DNA of 6,341 nt from Prolixibacteraceae bacterium. Its GTDB lineage: Bacteria > Bacteroidota > Bacteroidia > Bacteroidales > Prolixibacteraceae. Location: the NCBI GenBank assembly GCA_016930735.1, contig JAFGGF010000231.1, positions 1-6,341 of the forward strand, given 5' to 3'. The translations under genes and the position numbers were made by a program. The first letter of the stretch is position 1. Every line of letters begins with the position of its first letter. Shown here one piece after another: positions 1 to 6,050 of this stretch. The notes below the pieces were generated by a model. It had not been told where the DNA came from. It saw nothing but the letters and a program-made list of their open reading frames with translations, and made no database searches.

Positions 1-644
1 CGGGTAAAATTACTTACTGTAATAATATGATCGGCTTCTTCCATGCCTTCCCTTTCAATTGAATAAACCTGTGGATTTACATTTCCCCCGCTCCGGTCAA
101 AATCAGTAGCATGTACATGGATAATTAACGGCTTCCCGGAATGCCTTTTTGCGGCCAGACCGGCCGGGTAAGCCAGCCAGTCGTGGGCATGTATCAGGTC
201 GAAATCATTGTTGCGGGCAATATTCTCTGCTACAACTGAATATTTATAGATTTCATCCAGCAGACTGGCACCATATTCTCCCGAAAATTCAATTGTCCCT
301 TTATCATTTGTCTGAATAAAAGGATTATTGAGTGAATATTTCTGGCCTGCCAGTTGCCAGAATTCTTCCGGGCTCGTATACGGAATTATTCCTGCATGAA
401 CCTGGTAATAATCTATTTTTTCCTGTAGGTCCTCAAACGAAATTTCCTTCTTGGTAAGAGAAATATTGTTTGCCCCTATCAGTTTTATCGTACTTTGATC
501 TTCATCGCCAAAAGCCTTTGGAACAACAAAAACCACTTCAATGTCTTTAAATTCTGCCAAACCATGGGTTAATCCATAGCATGCTGTTCCAAGCCCGCCG
601 GAAATGTGAGGGGGGAATTCCCAACCAAACATTAAAACCTTCAT
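1..644 (-). CDS. Glycogen-synthase-like glycosyltransferase (GT4/GT5 type), N-terminal part, cut by window edge
   Basis: Reading the minus strand from the ATG at 644-642 gives 214 uninterrupted codons that run off the window edge. The protein begins MKVLMFGWEFPPHISGGLGT. This is the usual first strand and glycine-rich loop (GGLGT, residues 16-20) of a GT-B glycosyltransferase, where the nucleotide-sugar donor is bound. Further hallmarks are IHAHDW (151-156), HVHATDFDR (176-184) and ADHIITVSNFT (204-214), which are typical of GT4/GT5 glycogen-synthase-like enzymes. The loop has ISGGL where classical bacterial GlgA has KTGGL, so this is not a textbook GlgA. No signal peptide is seen, so it should be cytosolic. 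The start lies 7 bp after the debranching-enzyme stop, with only an A/T-rich leader and no clear Shine-Dalgarno. Inferred role: extending alpha-1,4-glucan chains from a nucleotide-glucose donor. The C-terminal Rossmann domain and its donor-site residues are outside the window. Confidence 0.87.
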   Translation of the reverse strand, partial: MKVLMFGWEFPPHISGGLGTACYGLTHGLAEFKDIEVVFVVPKAFGDEDQSTIKLIGANNISLTKKEISFEDLQEKIDYYQVHAGIIPYTSPEEFWQLAGQKYSLNNPFIQTNDKGTIEFSGEYGASLLDEIYKYSVVAENIARNNDFDLIHAHDWLAYPAGLAAKRHSGKPLIIHVHATDFDRSGGNVNPQVYSIEREGMEEADHIITVSNFT

Positions 645-651
645 CTGATTA

Positions 652-2610
652 TTAATTTTCGTATTCCTGAACCATTTTATATGCTGAAACAACTGAGGCA
701 ACATTCCATGCCTGCGAAACGGCTCCTTTTGCCCTGTGCGGAGGATTCCCGTTATATGCTTCTGAAAGTGTTCCTATGCAATGTTCGCTTAGTTCATCCT
801 CAAACGATTCCATCAGTTTTTTAATAAAATGCACACCGCCACGGCTATGCACTTTTAAATATCCTTCAACAAAAAAACGGATCAGCCAGGGATAAACTGC
901 CCCCTGATGAGCACACTTCTCACGTTCTTCCTGATTGCCTTCAATAACTCCTTTATATTTTGGGTTTTCAGGCGACAAGGTTCTTAACCCGCGTGGAGTC
1001 AGTAACTGATTTCGGCAAACACTTAATATGTGTTTTTTCTGCTCCCTTTTTAACGGACTGAAATCGAGAGCTGTTGCAATAACCATGTTGGGGCGTACCG
1101 ACATATCAATATAATCTCCATCAATATAATCAGCCAGATAGCCTGCTTCCTCTTTCCAGAATGATTCAAGGAATGAATCTTTTATTTTTTCCGTAATACC
1201 CTCCCATTCCATTAAAAAATGGTGATCATTTGCCTGTTCAGCCAATTCAGTTGCAAAAACAACTGCGTTATACCAAAGGGCATTAATTTCAACTGCCATC
1301 CCTTTCCTCTGAACAACAGGTAATCCATTACTGTATGAATCCATCCATGTTAATGCCACACCTTCTTTCCCCGCATAAATCAATGCGTTTGCCAGCATTT
1401 TGTTGTTAAAAGAAAGCCCTTTTTTATAACTGTTCAGAATTGATTTTATTGGTTTCCCGTATTCTTTCCATACCGATTTCCCATTCCCTGAAGTTTTATA
1501 CAATTGCTGTAAAGCCCAAATAAACCATAAAGGTGTATCGGTCGAATTATAAACAGGGCTTTTATTTTCAATGCTCCCCGGAAACAAGCCATCTTTCAGA
1601 TATTTGCAATAGGTTTTTAAAACCTTCGGATATAATTCGGCATTTCCGGTAGCATCGACCAAACCGGGGAGCGCAATAAATGATTGCCTTGTAATGCTCC
1701 CATACCAAGGGAAACCGGCGATGATATCGGTATCATTCCCCTTTTTAAAAATAAACTGTTCTGATGCATTCTTTAAAAAAGAAAGAAAATCGAAACGTGT
1801 GTTCCGCTTGGCTAATTCATCCTTAAAATGCTTTTTCATAAACCGGGTATTTTCTGCGAAAAGGGATCCAGAAAATAAAATGCTTTCCCCTTTTTTAACC
1901 TGCACCTCGAAATAACCGGGAACATACAGGTCTTCCAGATACTCATAACCCCTTGATTTTTCCTTTATGTATTCAATATTATAATACCAGTCGGGAACCG
2001 GGATAAAATCACACTTCTTGTTTAACTGCATATGAAGGTATGGATAACCTTCATATAGCCTTATTTTTATGCCGTTGCCGATATTAATATACCTGCGGTT
2101 AACATAAAGGTTGGCTTTACTTAAATTATGTATCCCCCTGAAAGCAAGGAAAGGCCTTAATCTTAAAACTGTTGGGGAATGTGCATCTTCAAGTGTATAT
2201 TTTATAATAACCTGCTGTTCTTCCTCTATAAGAATCCTCTCCATTGATAAAATAACATCACCTACCCGATAAGTAATCTTAGGAATTTTTTCTATTTCAA
2301 TATCCCTGATGTATTTATGCCCGTTTGGTTCGTAATACCCCCCCTGAAACCGATGGATGCCCAAATTAAATTCAGAATTGCGTTGAACAACCGAAACATC
2401 AAGTGATGAAAGCAAAACATGTTTTTCATTGTTAAACTCCTTAATTGGAGTAATCAATAAACCATGATATTTACGTGTGTTACAACCAATTAATGTGGTG
2501 CTGGTATATGACCCGGCACGATTCGACCTTAGAATCTCCTTGTCTAAAGAATATTCCAGATTTACAAGTTGCCCTTTGTCAAAATTAAGGTAGCTCATAT
2601 GATAAGGCAT
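652..2610 (-). CDS. Glycogen debranching enzyme (amylo-alpha-1,6-glucosidase, GH133 type)
   Basis: This 652-residue cytosolic protein has the two-part layout of bacterial glycogen debranching enzymes. An N-terminal beta-rich domain (about 20-260) carries AGSY (32-35) and CNTRKYHGLL (43-52), both strong family signatures. An (alpha/alpha)6-barrel glucosidase domain (about 285-650) follows. Barrel motifs are IIAGFPWYG (296-304), FIALPGL (311-317), TWMD (421-424), VEINALWYNAV (440-450), HQGAVYPWL (568-576) and SEAYNGNPPHRAKGAVSQAW (616-635). By analogy with eukaryotic debranching enzymes, Asp424 and Glu617 are the likely catalytic pair; this is inference. The enzyme should hydrolyse alpha-1,6 branch points of glycogen. 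The segment before FIALPGL reads TRQS where many relatives have GRDT. A second in-frame ATG at 2598-2596 gives MSYLNFDKGQ, closer to the family's usual N-terminus, so the true start may be four codons later. The gene follows the GSCFA gene by 65 bp, which contains a promoter-like box, and precedes the glycosyltransferase by 7 bp. Confidence 0.93.
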   Translation of the reverse strand: MPYHMSYLNFDKGQLVNLEYSLDKEILRSNRAGSYTSTTLIGCNTRKYHGLLITPIKEFNNEKHVLLSSLDVSVVQRNSEFNLGIHRFQGGYYEPNGHKYIRDIEIEKIPKITYRVGDVILSMERILIEEEQQVIIKYTLEDAHSPTVLRLRPFLAFRGIHNLSKANLYVNRRYINIGNGIKIRLYEGYPYLHMQLNKKCDFIPVPDWYYNIEYIKEKSRGYEYLEDLYVPGYFEVQVKKGESILFSGSLFAENTRFMKKHFKDELAKRNTRFDFLSFLKNASEQFIFKKGNDTDIIAGFPWYGSITRQSFIALPGLVDATGNAELYPKVLKTYCKYLKDGLFPGSIENKSPVYNSTDTPLWFIWALQQLYKTSGNGKSVWKEYGKPIKSILNSYKKGLSFNNKMLANALIYAGKEGVALTWMDSYSNGLPVVQRKGMAVEINALWYNAVVFATELAEQANDHHFLMEWEGITEKIKDSFLESFWKEEAGYLADYIDGDYIDMSVRPNMVIATALDFSPLKREQKKHILSVCRNQLLTPRGLRTLSPENPKYKGVIEGNQEEREKCAHQGAVYPWLIRFFVEGYLKVHSRGGVHFIKKLMESFEDELSEHCIGTLSEAYNGNPPHRAKGAVSQAWNVASVVSAYKMVQEYEN

Positions 2611-2646
2611 TTTTACTTTTTCCAGGAGTAGTCAGGCAGGATATAC

Positions 2647-2654
2647 CAAAGCTA
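2647..2654 (-). promoter_or_regulatory. Putative Bacteroidota -7 promoter box (TAGCTTTG) before the debranching gene
   Basis: Read on the minus strand, the 65-bp gap between the GSCFA stop and the debranching-enzyme start contains TAGCTTTG. This matches the TAnnTTTG -7 element used by the Bacteroidota primary sigma factor. Transcription would start around 2640, leaving a leader of about 30 nt. The region 19-21 nt upstream is T-rich (GTTATTATTAATTG) but lacks a clean TTG at the ideal -33 spacing, so the upstream half is weak. If real, it would let the debranching enzyme and glycosyltransferase be expressed separately from glgB. Confidence 0.45.
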
Positions 2655-2675
2655 CAACTTTCAATTAATAATAAC

Positions 2676-3671
2676 TTATAAACTCCTTTTTAATTCGTTA
2701 AAATATTCCTTTTCTAAATTTAAATTAAGATTGGGATATTGTTTTAACAACTCTTCTATTTTAAACAAACTATTTGTAACAAAATTTTTAAATACCGGAG
2801 TATTTCTGTTTACAGGCCTGTGTTCAACTGCTTTTTGAATTTTCAGAATCTCATTTGAAATTTTCCCGGATTCCTCAGTAATTAAAGCCTGTTCAAATTT
2901 ATTCCAGATATATTGTGTTGCAACCTCCGACAAATGCAACATATCAGGAGCATAAAACCGGTAATCACGAAGTTCATCCATAACAATCTCGTAAGAAGGG
3001 AAATAGCTGCACTGATTATTTTCAACACTTTCAATAATATTATTTACAGCAAGTAACAGTGTCGATTTACTGACCTGATTTTCAATTGCCCCGTCTTTCC
3101 AGTGTCTGATCGGGCTTATTGTAAATACAACCTGAAGTTTTGGGTTCAAAAGCCAAAGCTCATTCAGCACATCACTAAAAACCTCGGTTATTTCATTTAC
3201 CGGCAGGCGATACCTTTTAAATTCTGCTTCAGGAACTTTATGGCAGTTGGTTACAACCTGCCCGGTTGATTTTAATTCATAAACCCAGGCTGTCCCGAAT
3301 GTGAGAAACAGGTAATCCGCATTTCTCAGGTTTTCAGCACCGGCACTAATCCTTAAATTGACCTGCTTCAGCACTTTCTCCTGATCTTCGGATGAAAACT
3401 TCCCGTGATGCGAAAAACTAAACCAAAGCCCGTCTTTAAAATACAGGTCACCCGGATTAAACATCCTTTTTTTTATTAAAATTTTCAGGCTGTTTGCTAT
3501 GGAAACCGGATTGTATAAAATTCCAAAAGGATTGACATCGATATTATACTTCAGCTTTTCCATTTTTGCCCCCATCTCTTCCGCAAAACATGACCCCATC
3601 ATCATTATTTTTGATGAATAATCAATCTTTACAGGGAAATCAGGAATATCAACTTCAGTATAAAACCTCAT
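2676..3671 (-). CDS. GSCFA-family SGNH-hydrolase-like protein, coupled to glgB
   Basis: This 331-residue protein carries the motif that names the GSCFA family, MMGSCFAEEMG (24-34), with Ser27 in the position of an SGNH-hydrolase block I nucleophile. Other family segments are NPFGILYNP (47-55), FLTFGTAWVYE (122-132), NCHKVP (142-147) and FTISPIRHWKDG (183-194). YAPDMLHLS (240-248) holds the DxxH pair Asp243/His246 expected of block V. There is no signal peptide or membrane segment, so it is probably cytosolic. Ser27, Asp243 and His246 suggest an esterase or acyltransferase. No substrate can be read from the sequence, and I know of no settled function for the family. The ATG directly follows the glgB stop (TAAATG), so translation is probably coupled. 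An AAGG at 3683-3680, inside the last glgB codons, could serve as ribosome-binding site. The position between a branching and a debranching enzyme suggests a substrate connected to alpha-glucan metabolism, which is inference. Confidence 0.9.
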   Translation of the reverse strand: MRFYTEVDIPDFPVKIDYSSKIMMMGSCFAEEMGAKMEKLKYNIDVNPFGILYNPVSIANSLKILIKKRMFNPGDLYFKDGLWFSFSHHGKFSSEDQEKVLKQVNLRISAGAENLRNADYLFLTFGTAWVYELKSTGQVVTNCHKVPEAEFKRYRLPVNEITEVFSDVLNELWLLNPKLQVVFTISPIRHWKDGAIENQVSKSTLLLAVNNIIESVENNQCSYFPSYEIVMDELRDYRFYAPDMLHLSEVATQYIWNKFEQALITEESGKISNEILKIQKAVEHRPVNRNTPVFKNFVTNSLFKIEELLKQYPNLNLNLEKEYFNELKRSL

Positions 3672-5681
3672 TTATTTAACCTTTTTTATCTCTTTTCTTT
3701 CCAGTACCAATGCCATCCGGGCGGGAAGGTACAGTTTCAGGTAATGCTGGCTTTTTGCATTTCCGGAAGGAAGTGTATAATATGCCAGCTTATCATCCAC
3801 CCGGTCGAAGCCGCCAAACCTCCCTGAATCAGTATTCAGAATAATCCTGTATTTTCCGGCTCCAAGCGGAATCCCGTAATCAGTAAACGACTGAGTCGGA
3901 TTAAAGTTGAAAACAAACAGGTACGGCCCCCGGTGGTAAGCCAAAACCTTATCGGGCTTATTTTCCACAACCTTGTCAACAGATAACCACGAATAAAGAT
4001 TAGCTGAACCGATAAAATTTATCATTTCCTTATCGAAATCATATAACCAGTGAAATTTTAGTTCCGGGTCTTCAGCGATACTCCAGATTCGCCGTGCATG
4101 TTTAAACGACCAGCCATTGCCTTCCCTTGGAAAATCTATCCATTCTGGGTGCCCGTATTCATTTCCCATAAAATTCAGGTAGGCTCCACCGGCCGCTGAA
4201 GCTGTTGCCAGCCTGATCATTTTATGCAAAGCAATCCCCCGCTCAACAATCATGTTGGGCTGGTCTTTCCTCATGCTGAAATACATTTCCTTATCAATCA
4301 GGCGAAAAATGATGGTTTTATCGCCAACCAAAGCCTGGTCGTGCGATTCGGCATAACTAACTACCTTTTCGTCCAACCGTTTCGAAGTAAGCTGAAAGAA
4401 CAATTCTCCCATGTCCCACTCATCATCCGATTTTTCCTTGATGGTTTTTATCCAGAAATCAGGCAGCCCCATTGCCATACGCATATCAAAACCGAGCCCG
4501 TAATCGGAAATAGGAGAAGCCAGCCCGGGCATTCCGCTCATATCTTCAGCAATGGAAATTGCATAAGGTTTAATTTCATGAATCAACTGGTTTGCCAGCT
4601 TAAAATAAACAATGGCTTCAACATCGGTATTCCCGCCAAAATAATCATCATAGTTAGTGAAAGCTTTACCCAATCCATGGTCGAAATAAAGCATGCTGGT
4701 AACGCCATCGAACCGGAATCCATCGAAATTAAATACTTCGAGCCAGTATTTTATATTGGATAAGAGGAAATGTAAAACTTCATTTTTGCCGTAATTAAAA
4801 CAATACGAATCCCATGCCGGGTGTTCCCCTTTGGGTCCGTTGTGGAAAAACTGGTAACTGGTCCCGTCATATTTTCCCAGGCCTTCCACTTCATTTTTTA
4901 CTGCATGTGAATGAACCAGGTCCATAATTACTGCTATTCCCAAACCATGGGCTTCATCAACCAGTTGTTTTAATTCTTCCGTTGTCCCGAACCGCGATGA
5001 CGGTGCAAAAAAGCTGGATACATGGTACCCGAAACTTCCGTAATAAGGATGCTCAGGTATTGCCATCAACTGGATGGTATTGTAACCGTTTTCCTTTACT
5101 TTTGGCAAAATATTTTCCCTGAATTCATTAAAAGTATGAACCCATTCTTCTTCGCCTGCCATTCCGATATGAGCTTCATAAATCAAGGGATTTTCAATCC
5201 GGATTTCGGCTTTGTTTTTCCATTTGAATGGTTCTTCGGGCAGCCACACCTGTGCATTGAATATTTTGGTGTGTTCATCCTGAACTACCCTTGTTGCCCA
5301 TGCAGGCAATCTTTTTCCGCTCCCGCCAGGCCAATGGACCGACAATGCATATAAATCGAGATGATTTAATTCCTGAATTTTCAGGCGAAGGTTCCAGGTC
5401 CCGTTTTCCCCTTTTTCAAACCGGTATTTTTCATTTTCCTGCCAGTGGTTAAAATTTCCGATCAGGAAGATTTCGGTTGCATTGGGAGCCCACTCTCTTA
5501 TGATCCATCCTTTTTTATCCTTATGCAGCCCGTAAAAAAGGTGCCCGGTGGCAAAATCATAAATATTTTTTCCACAGGTCAGTTGGTCAGATCTTTCCAA
5601 AAACCTTTGTTGCCATCCTCTTAATGTATTTTCAAAAGGCTGCAGCCAGGCATCCCGCTTAATAATTCCGGGTTTATTCAT
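3672..5681 (-). CDS. glgB: 1,4-alpha-glucan branching enzyme (GH13, eukaryote-like GH13_8 type)
   Basis: This enzyme cuts an alpha-1,4-glucan chain and rejoins the piece through an alpha-1,6 bond, creating glycogen branches in the cytosol. The 669-residue protein has an N-terminal CBM48 beta-sandwich (about 57-150; GWIIREWAPNATEIFLIG at 58-75), a GH13 TIM barrel (about 165-550) and an all-beta C-terminal domain (about 565-665). All four GH13 signature regions are present. Region I is DLVHSH (254-259). Region II is GFRFDGVTS (321-329) with nucleophile Asp325. Region III is SIAED (376-380) with acid/base Glu379. Region IV is ESHDQ (445-449) with Asp448. EHPYYGSFGYHVSSFFAPSS (210-229) and WIDFPREGNGWS (514-525) are branching-enzyme hallmarks, and the N-terminal layout fits the eukaryote-type subfamily more than E. 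coli-type GlgB. It is probably the first gene of the operon, since it follows a terminator and a 369-bp gap. The leader is A-rich without a Shine-Dalgarno. The sequence appears intact. Confidence 0.96.
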   Translation of the reverse strand: MNKPGIIKRDAWLQPFENTLRGWQQRFLERSDQLTCGKNIYDFATGHLFYGLHKDKKGWIIREWAPNATEIFLIGNFNHWQENEKYRFEKGENGTWNLRLKIQELNHLDLYALSVHWPGGSGKRLPAWATRVVQDEHTKIFNAQVWLPEEPFKWKNKAEIRIENPLIYEAHIGMAGEEEWVHTFNEFRENILPKVKENGYNTIQLMAIPEHPYYGSFGYHVSSFFAPSSRFGTTEELKQLVDEAHGLGIAVIMDLVHSHAVKNEVEGLGKYDGTSYQFFHNGPKGEHPAWDSYCFNYGKNEVLHFLLSNIKYWLEVFNFDGFRFDGVTSMLYFDHGLGKAFTNYDDYFGGNTDVEAIVYFKLANQLIHEIKPYAISIAEDMSGMPGLASPISDYGLGFDMRMAMGLPDFWIKTIKEKSDDEWDMGELFFQLTSKRLDEKVVSYAESHDQALVGDKTIIFRLIDKEMYFSMRKDQPNMIVERGIALHKMIRLATASAAGGAYLNFMGNEYGHPEWIDFPREGNGWSFKHARRIWSIAEDPELKFHWLYDFDKEMINFIGSANLYSWLSVDKVVENKPDKVLAYHRGPYLFVFNFNPTQSFTDYGIPLGAGKYRIILNTDSGRFGGFDRVDDKLAYYTLPSGNAKSQHYLKLYLPARMALVLERKEIKKVK

Positions 5682-5696
5682 ATTATTTTGTTTTTA

Positions 5697-5704
5697 TAAA
5701 GATA
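5697..5704 (-). promoter_or_regulatory. Weak candidate -7 box (TATCTTTA) upstream of glgB
   Basis: On the minus strand TATCTTTA matches seven of eight positions of the Bacteroidota TAnnTTTG -7 element. It would give a very short leader of about 9 nt before the glgB ATG. No TTG lies at the expected -33 spacing. It is listed because an operon promoter is expected between the terminator at 5804-5830 and the glgB start, and this is the best match seen there. Confidence 0.25.
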
Positions 5705-5731
5705 AAAATAACCCGCCTATCATACACATAT

Positions 5732-5761
5732 TTTTGATTAAGTTATTTTTATTTTGATTAA
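5732..5761. repeat. Pair of 10-bp direct repeats, 20 bp apart, upstream of glgB (possible operator)
   Basis: TTTTGATTAA occurs at 5732-5741 and again at 5752-5761, exactly 20 bp apart, which is close to two turns of the DNA helix. The pair lies 51-80 bp upstream of the glgB start, between the preceding terminator and the operon. Helically phased direct repeats in such a place could bind a transcription factor to two sites on one DNA face. The region is very AT-rich, so chance repetition is a real alternative. Confidence 0.35.
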
Positions 5762-5803
5762 AATCGGATTTTTAAATGGGTTTAAACATTATTTCACTTT
5801 AAT

Positions 5804-5830
5804 AAAAAAACCACGGCATGGAACCGTGGT
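5804..5830 (-). terminator. Intrinsic (Rho-independent) terminator
   Basis: On the minus strand a perfect 7-bp stem, ACCACGG (5830-5824) and CCGTGGT (5816-5810), encloses a 7-nt loop, TTCCATG. A run of T residues ending at 5804 follows at once. This GC-rich stem plus U-tract is a standard intrinsic terminator. It probably ends the transcript of the gene whose stop is at 6051, leaving a long 3' untranslated region of about 220 nt, and insulates glgB from it. On the plus strand the hairpin is preceded by A's but not followed by T's, so it works in one direction only. Confidence 0.85.
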
Positions 5831-5854
5831 CGGGAAATGAAATCTGTGCGTCTG

Positions 5855-5889
5855 TTAAATTTTGGGCAAATTTCAATTTGCTAATTTAA
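5855..5889. other. AT-rich two-part stem-loop in the gene-free stretch
   Basis: An inner perfect 6-bp stem, GCAAAT (5866-5871) and ATTTGC (5876-5881), encloses the 4-nt loop TTCA. An outer 6-bp stem, TTAAAT (5855-5860) and ATTTAA (5884-5889), is separated from it by a small asymmetric internal loop. A second small inverted repeat, AATTAT-CCA-ATAATT, lies at 5897-5911. Both would fall in the 3' untranslated region of the upstream gene, ahead of the terminator. They could be RNA-processing or stability structures, or simple products of AT-rich sequence. Confidence 0.35.
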
Positions 5890-5978
5890 TACCCGGAATT
5901 ATCCAATAATTGTACCAACTTACCCTGAAAGCTCAAGGCATTTTTATGTTTTACAATGGTTTTTTAATAAACGCAACA

Positions 5979-6050
5979 CAGATATTACTGATATTACTGA
6001 TTTGTACTGATTAATCTGAATAAATCTGTTGAATCGGTATTATCCGTGAG
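5979..6050. repeat. Degenerate tandem repeat, about 9.3-nt period
   Basis: On the plus strand, related pentamers recur at a near-constant step: CAGAT 5979, CTGAT 5988, CTGAT 5997, CTGAT 6007, CTGAA 6016, CTGTT 6026, CGGTA 6035 and CCGTG 6044. The steps are 9, 9, 10, 9, 10, 9 and 9 nt. On the minus strand this is the CACGGAT...CAGATT...ATCAGT style of intergenic repeat seen in many environmental bacterial genomes. The array ends at the base next to the stop codon of the upstream gene (6053-6051), so it occupies the start of that gene's 3' untranslated region. It contains no long open frame, and its function is unknown. Confidence 0.6.

Noticed and set aside
1694..1915. Plus-strand open frame of 73 codons inside the debranching gene
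   Set aside because: It is short, antisense to a conserved barrel segment, and has no recognisable features.
4224..4763. Plus-strand open frame of 179 codons inside glgB
   Set aside because: It lies antisense to the GH13 catalytic core, which is fully conserved on the minus strand. Its translation is low-complexity shadow sequence with no recognisable domain.
5022..5354. Plus-strand open frame of 110 codons inside the glgB 5' half
   Set aside because: It is antisense to strongly conserved branching-enzyme motifs and has no family resemblance or start-site support.
5780..5787. GTTTAAAC 8-bp palindrome as an operator
   Set aside because: It is a single short AT-rich palindrome adjoining other TTTAAA sequence, which is easily explained by base composition.
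5979..6050. CRISPR array
   Set aside because: The units are only 9-10 nt, degenerate and without spacers. No cas genes are present.
5682..6050. tRNA, riboswitch or small protein gene in the gene-free stretch
   Set aside because: No cloverleaf, no recognisable riboswitch core and no open frame with a plausible start were found. Only the repeats, hairpins and terminator could be supported.
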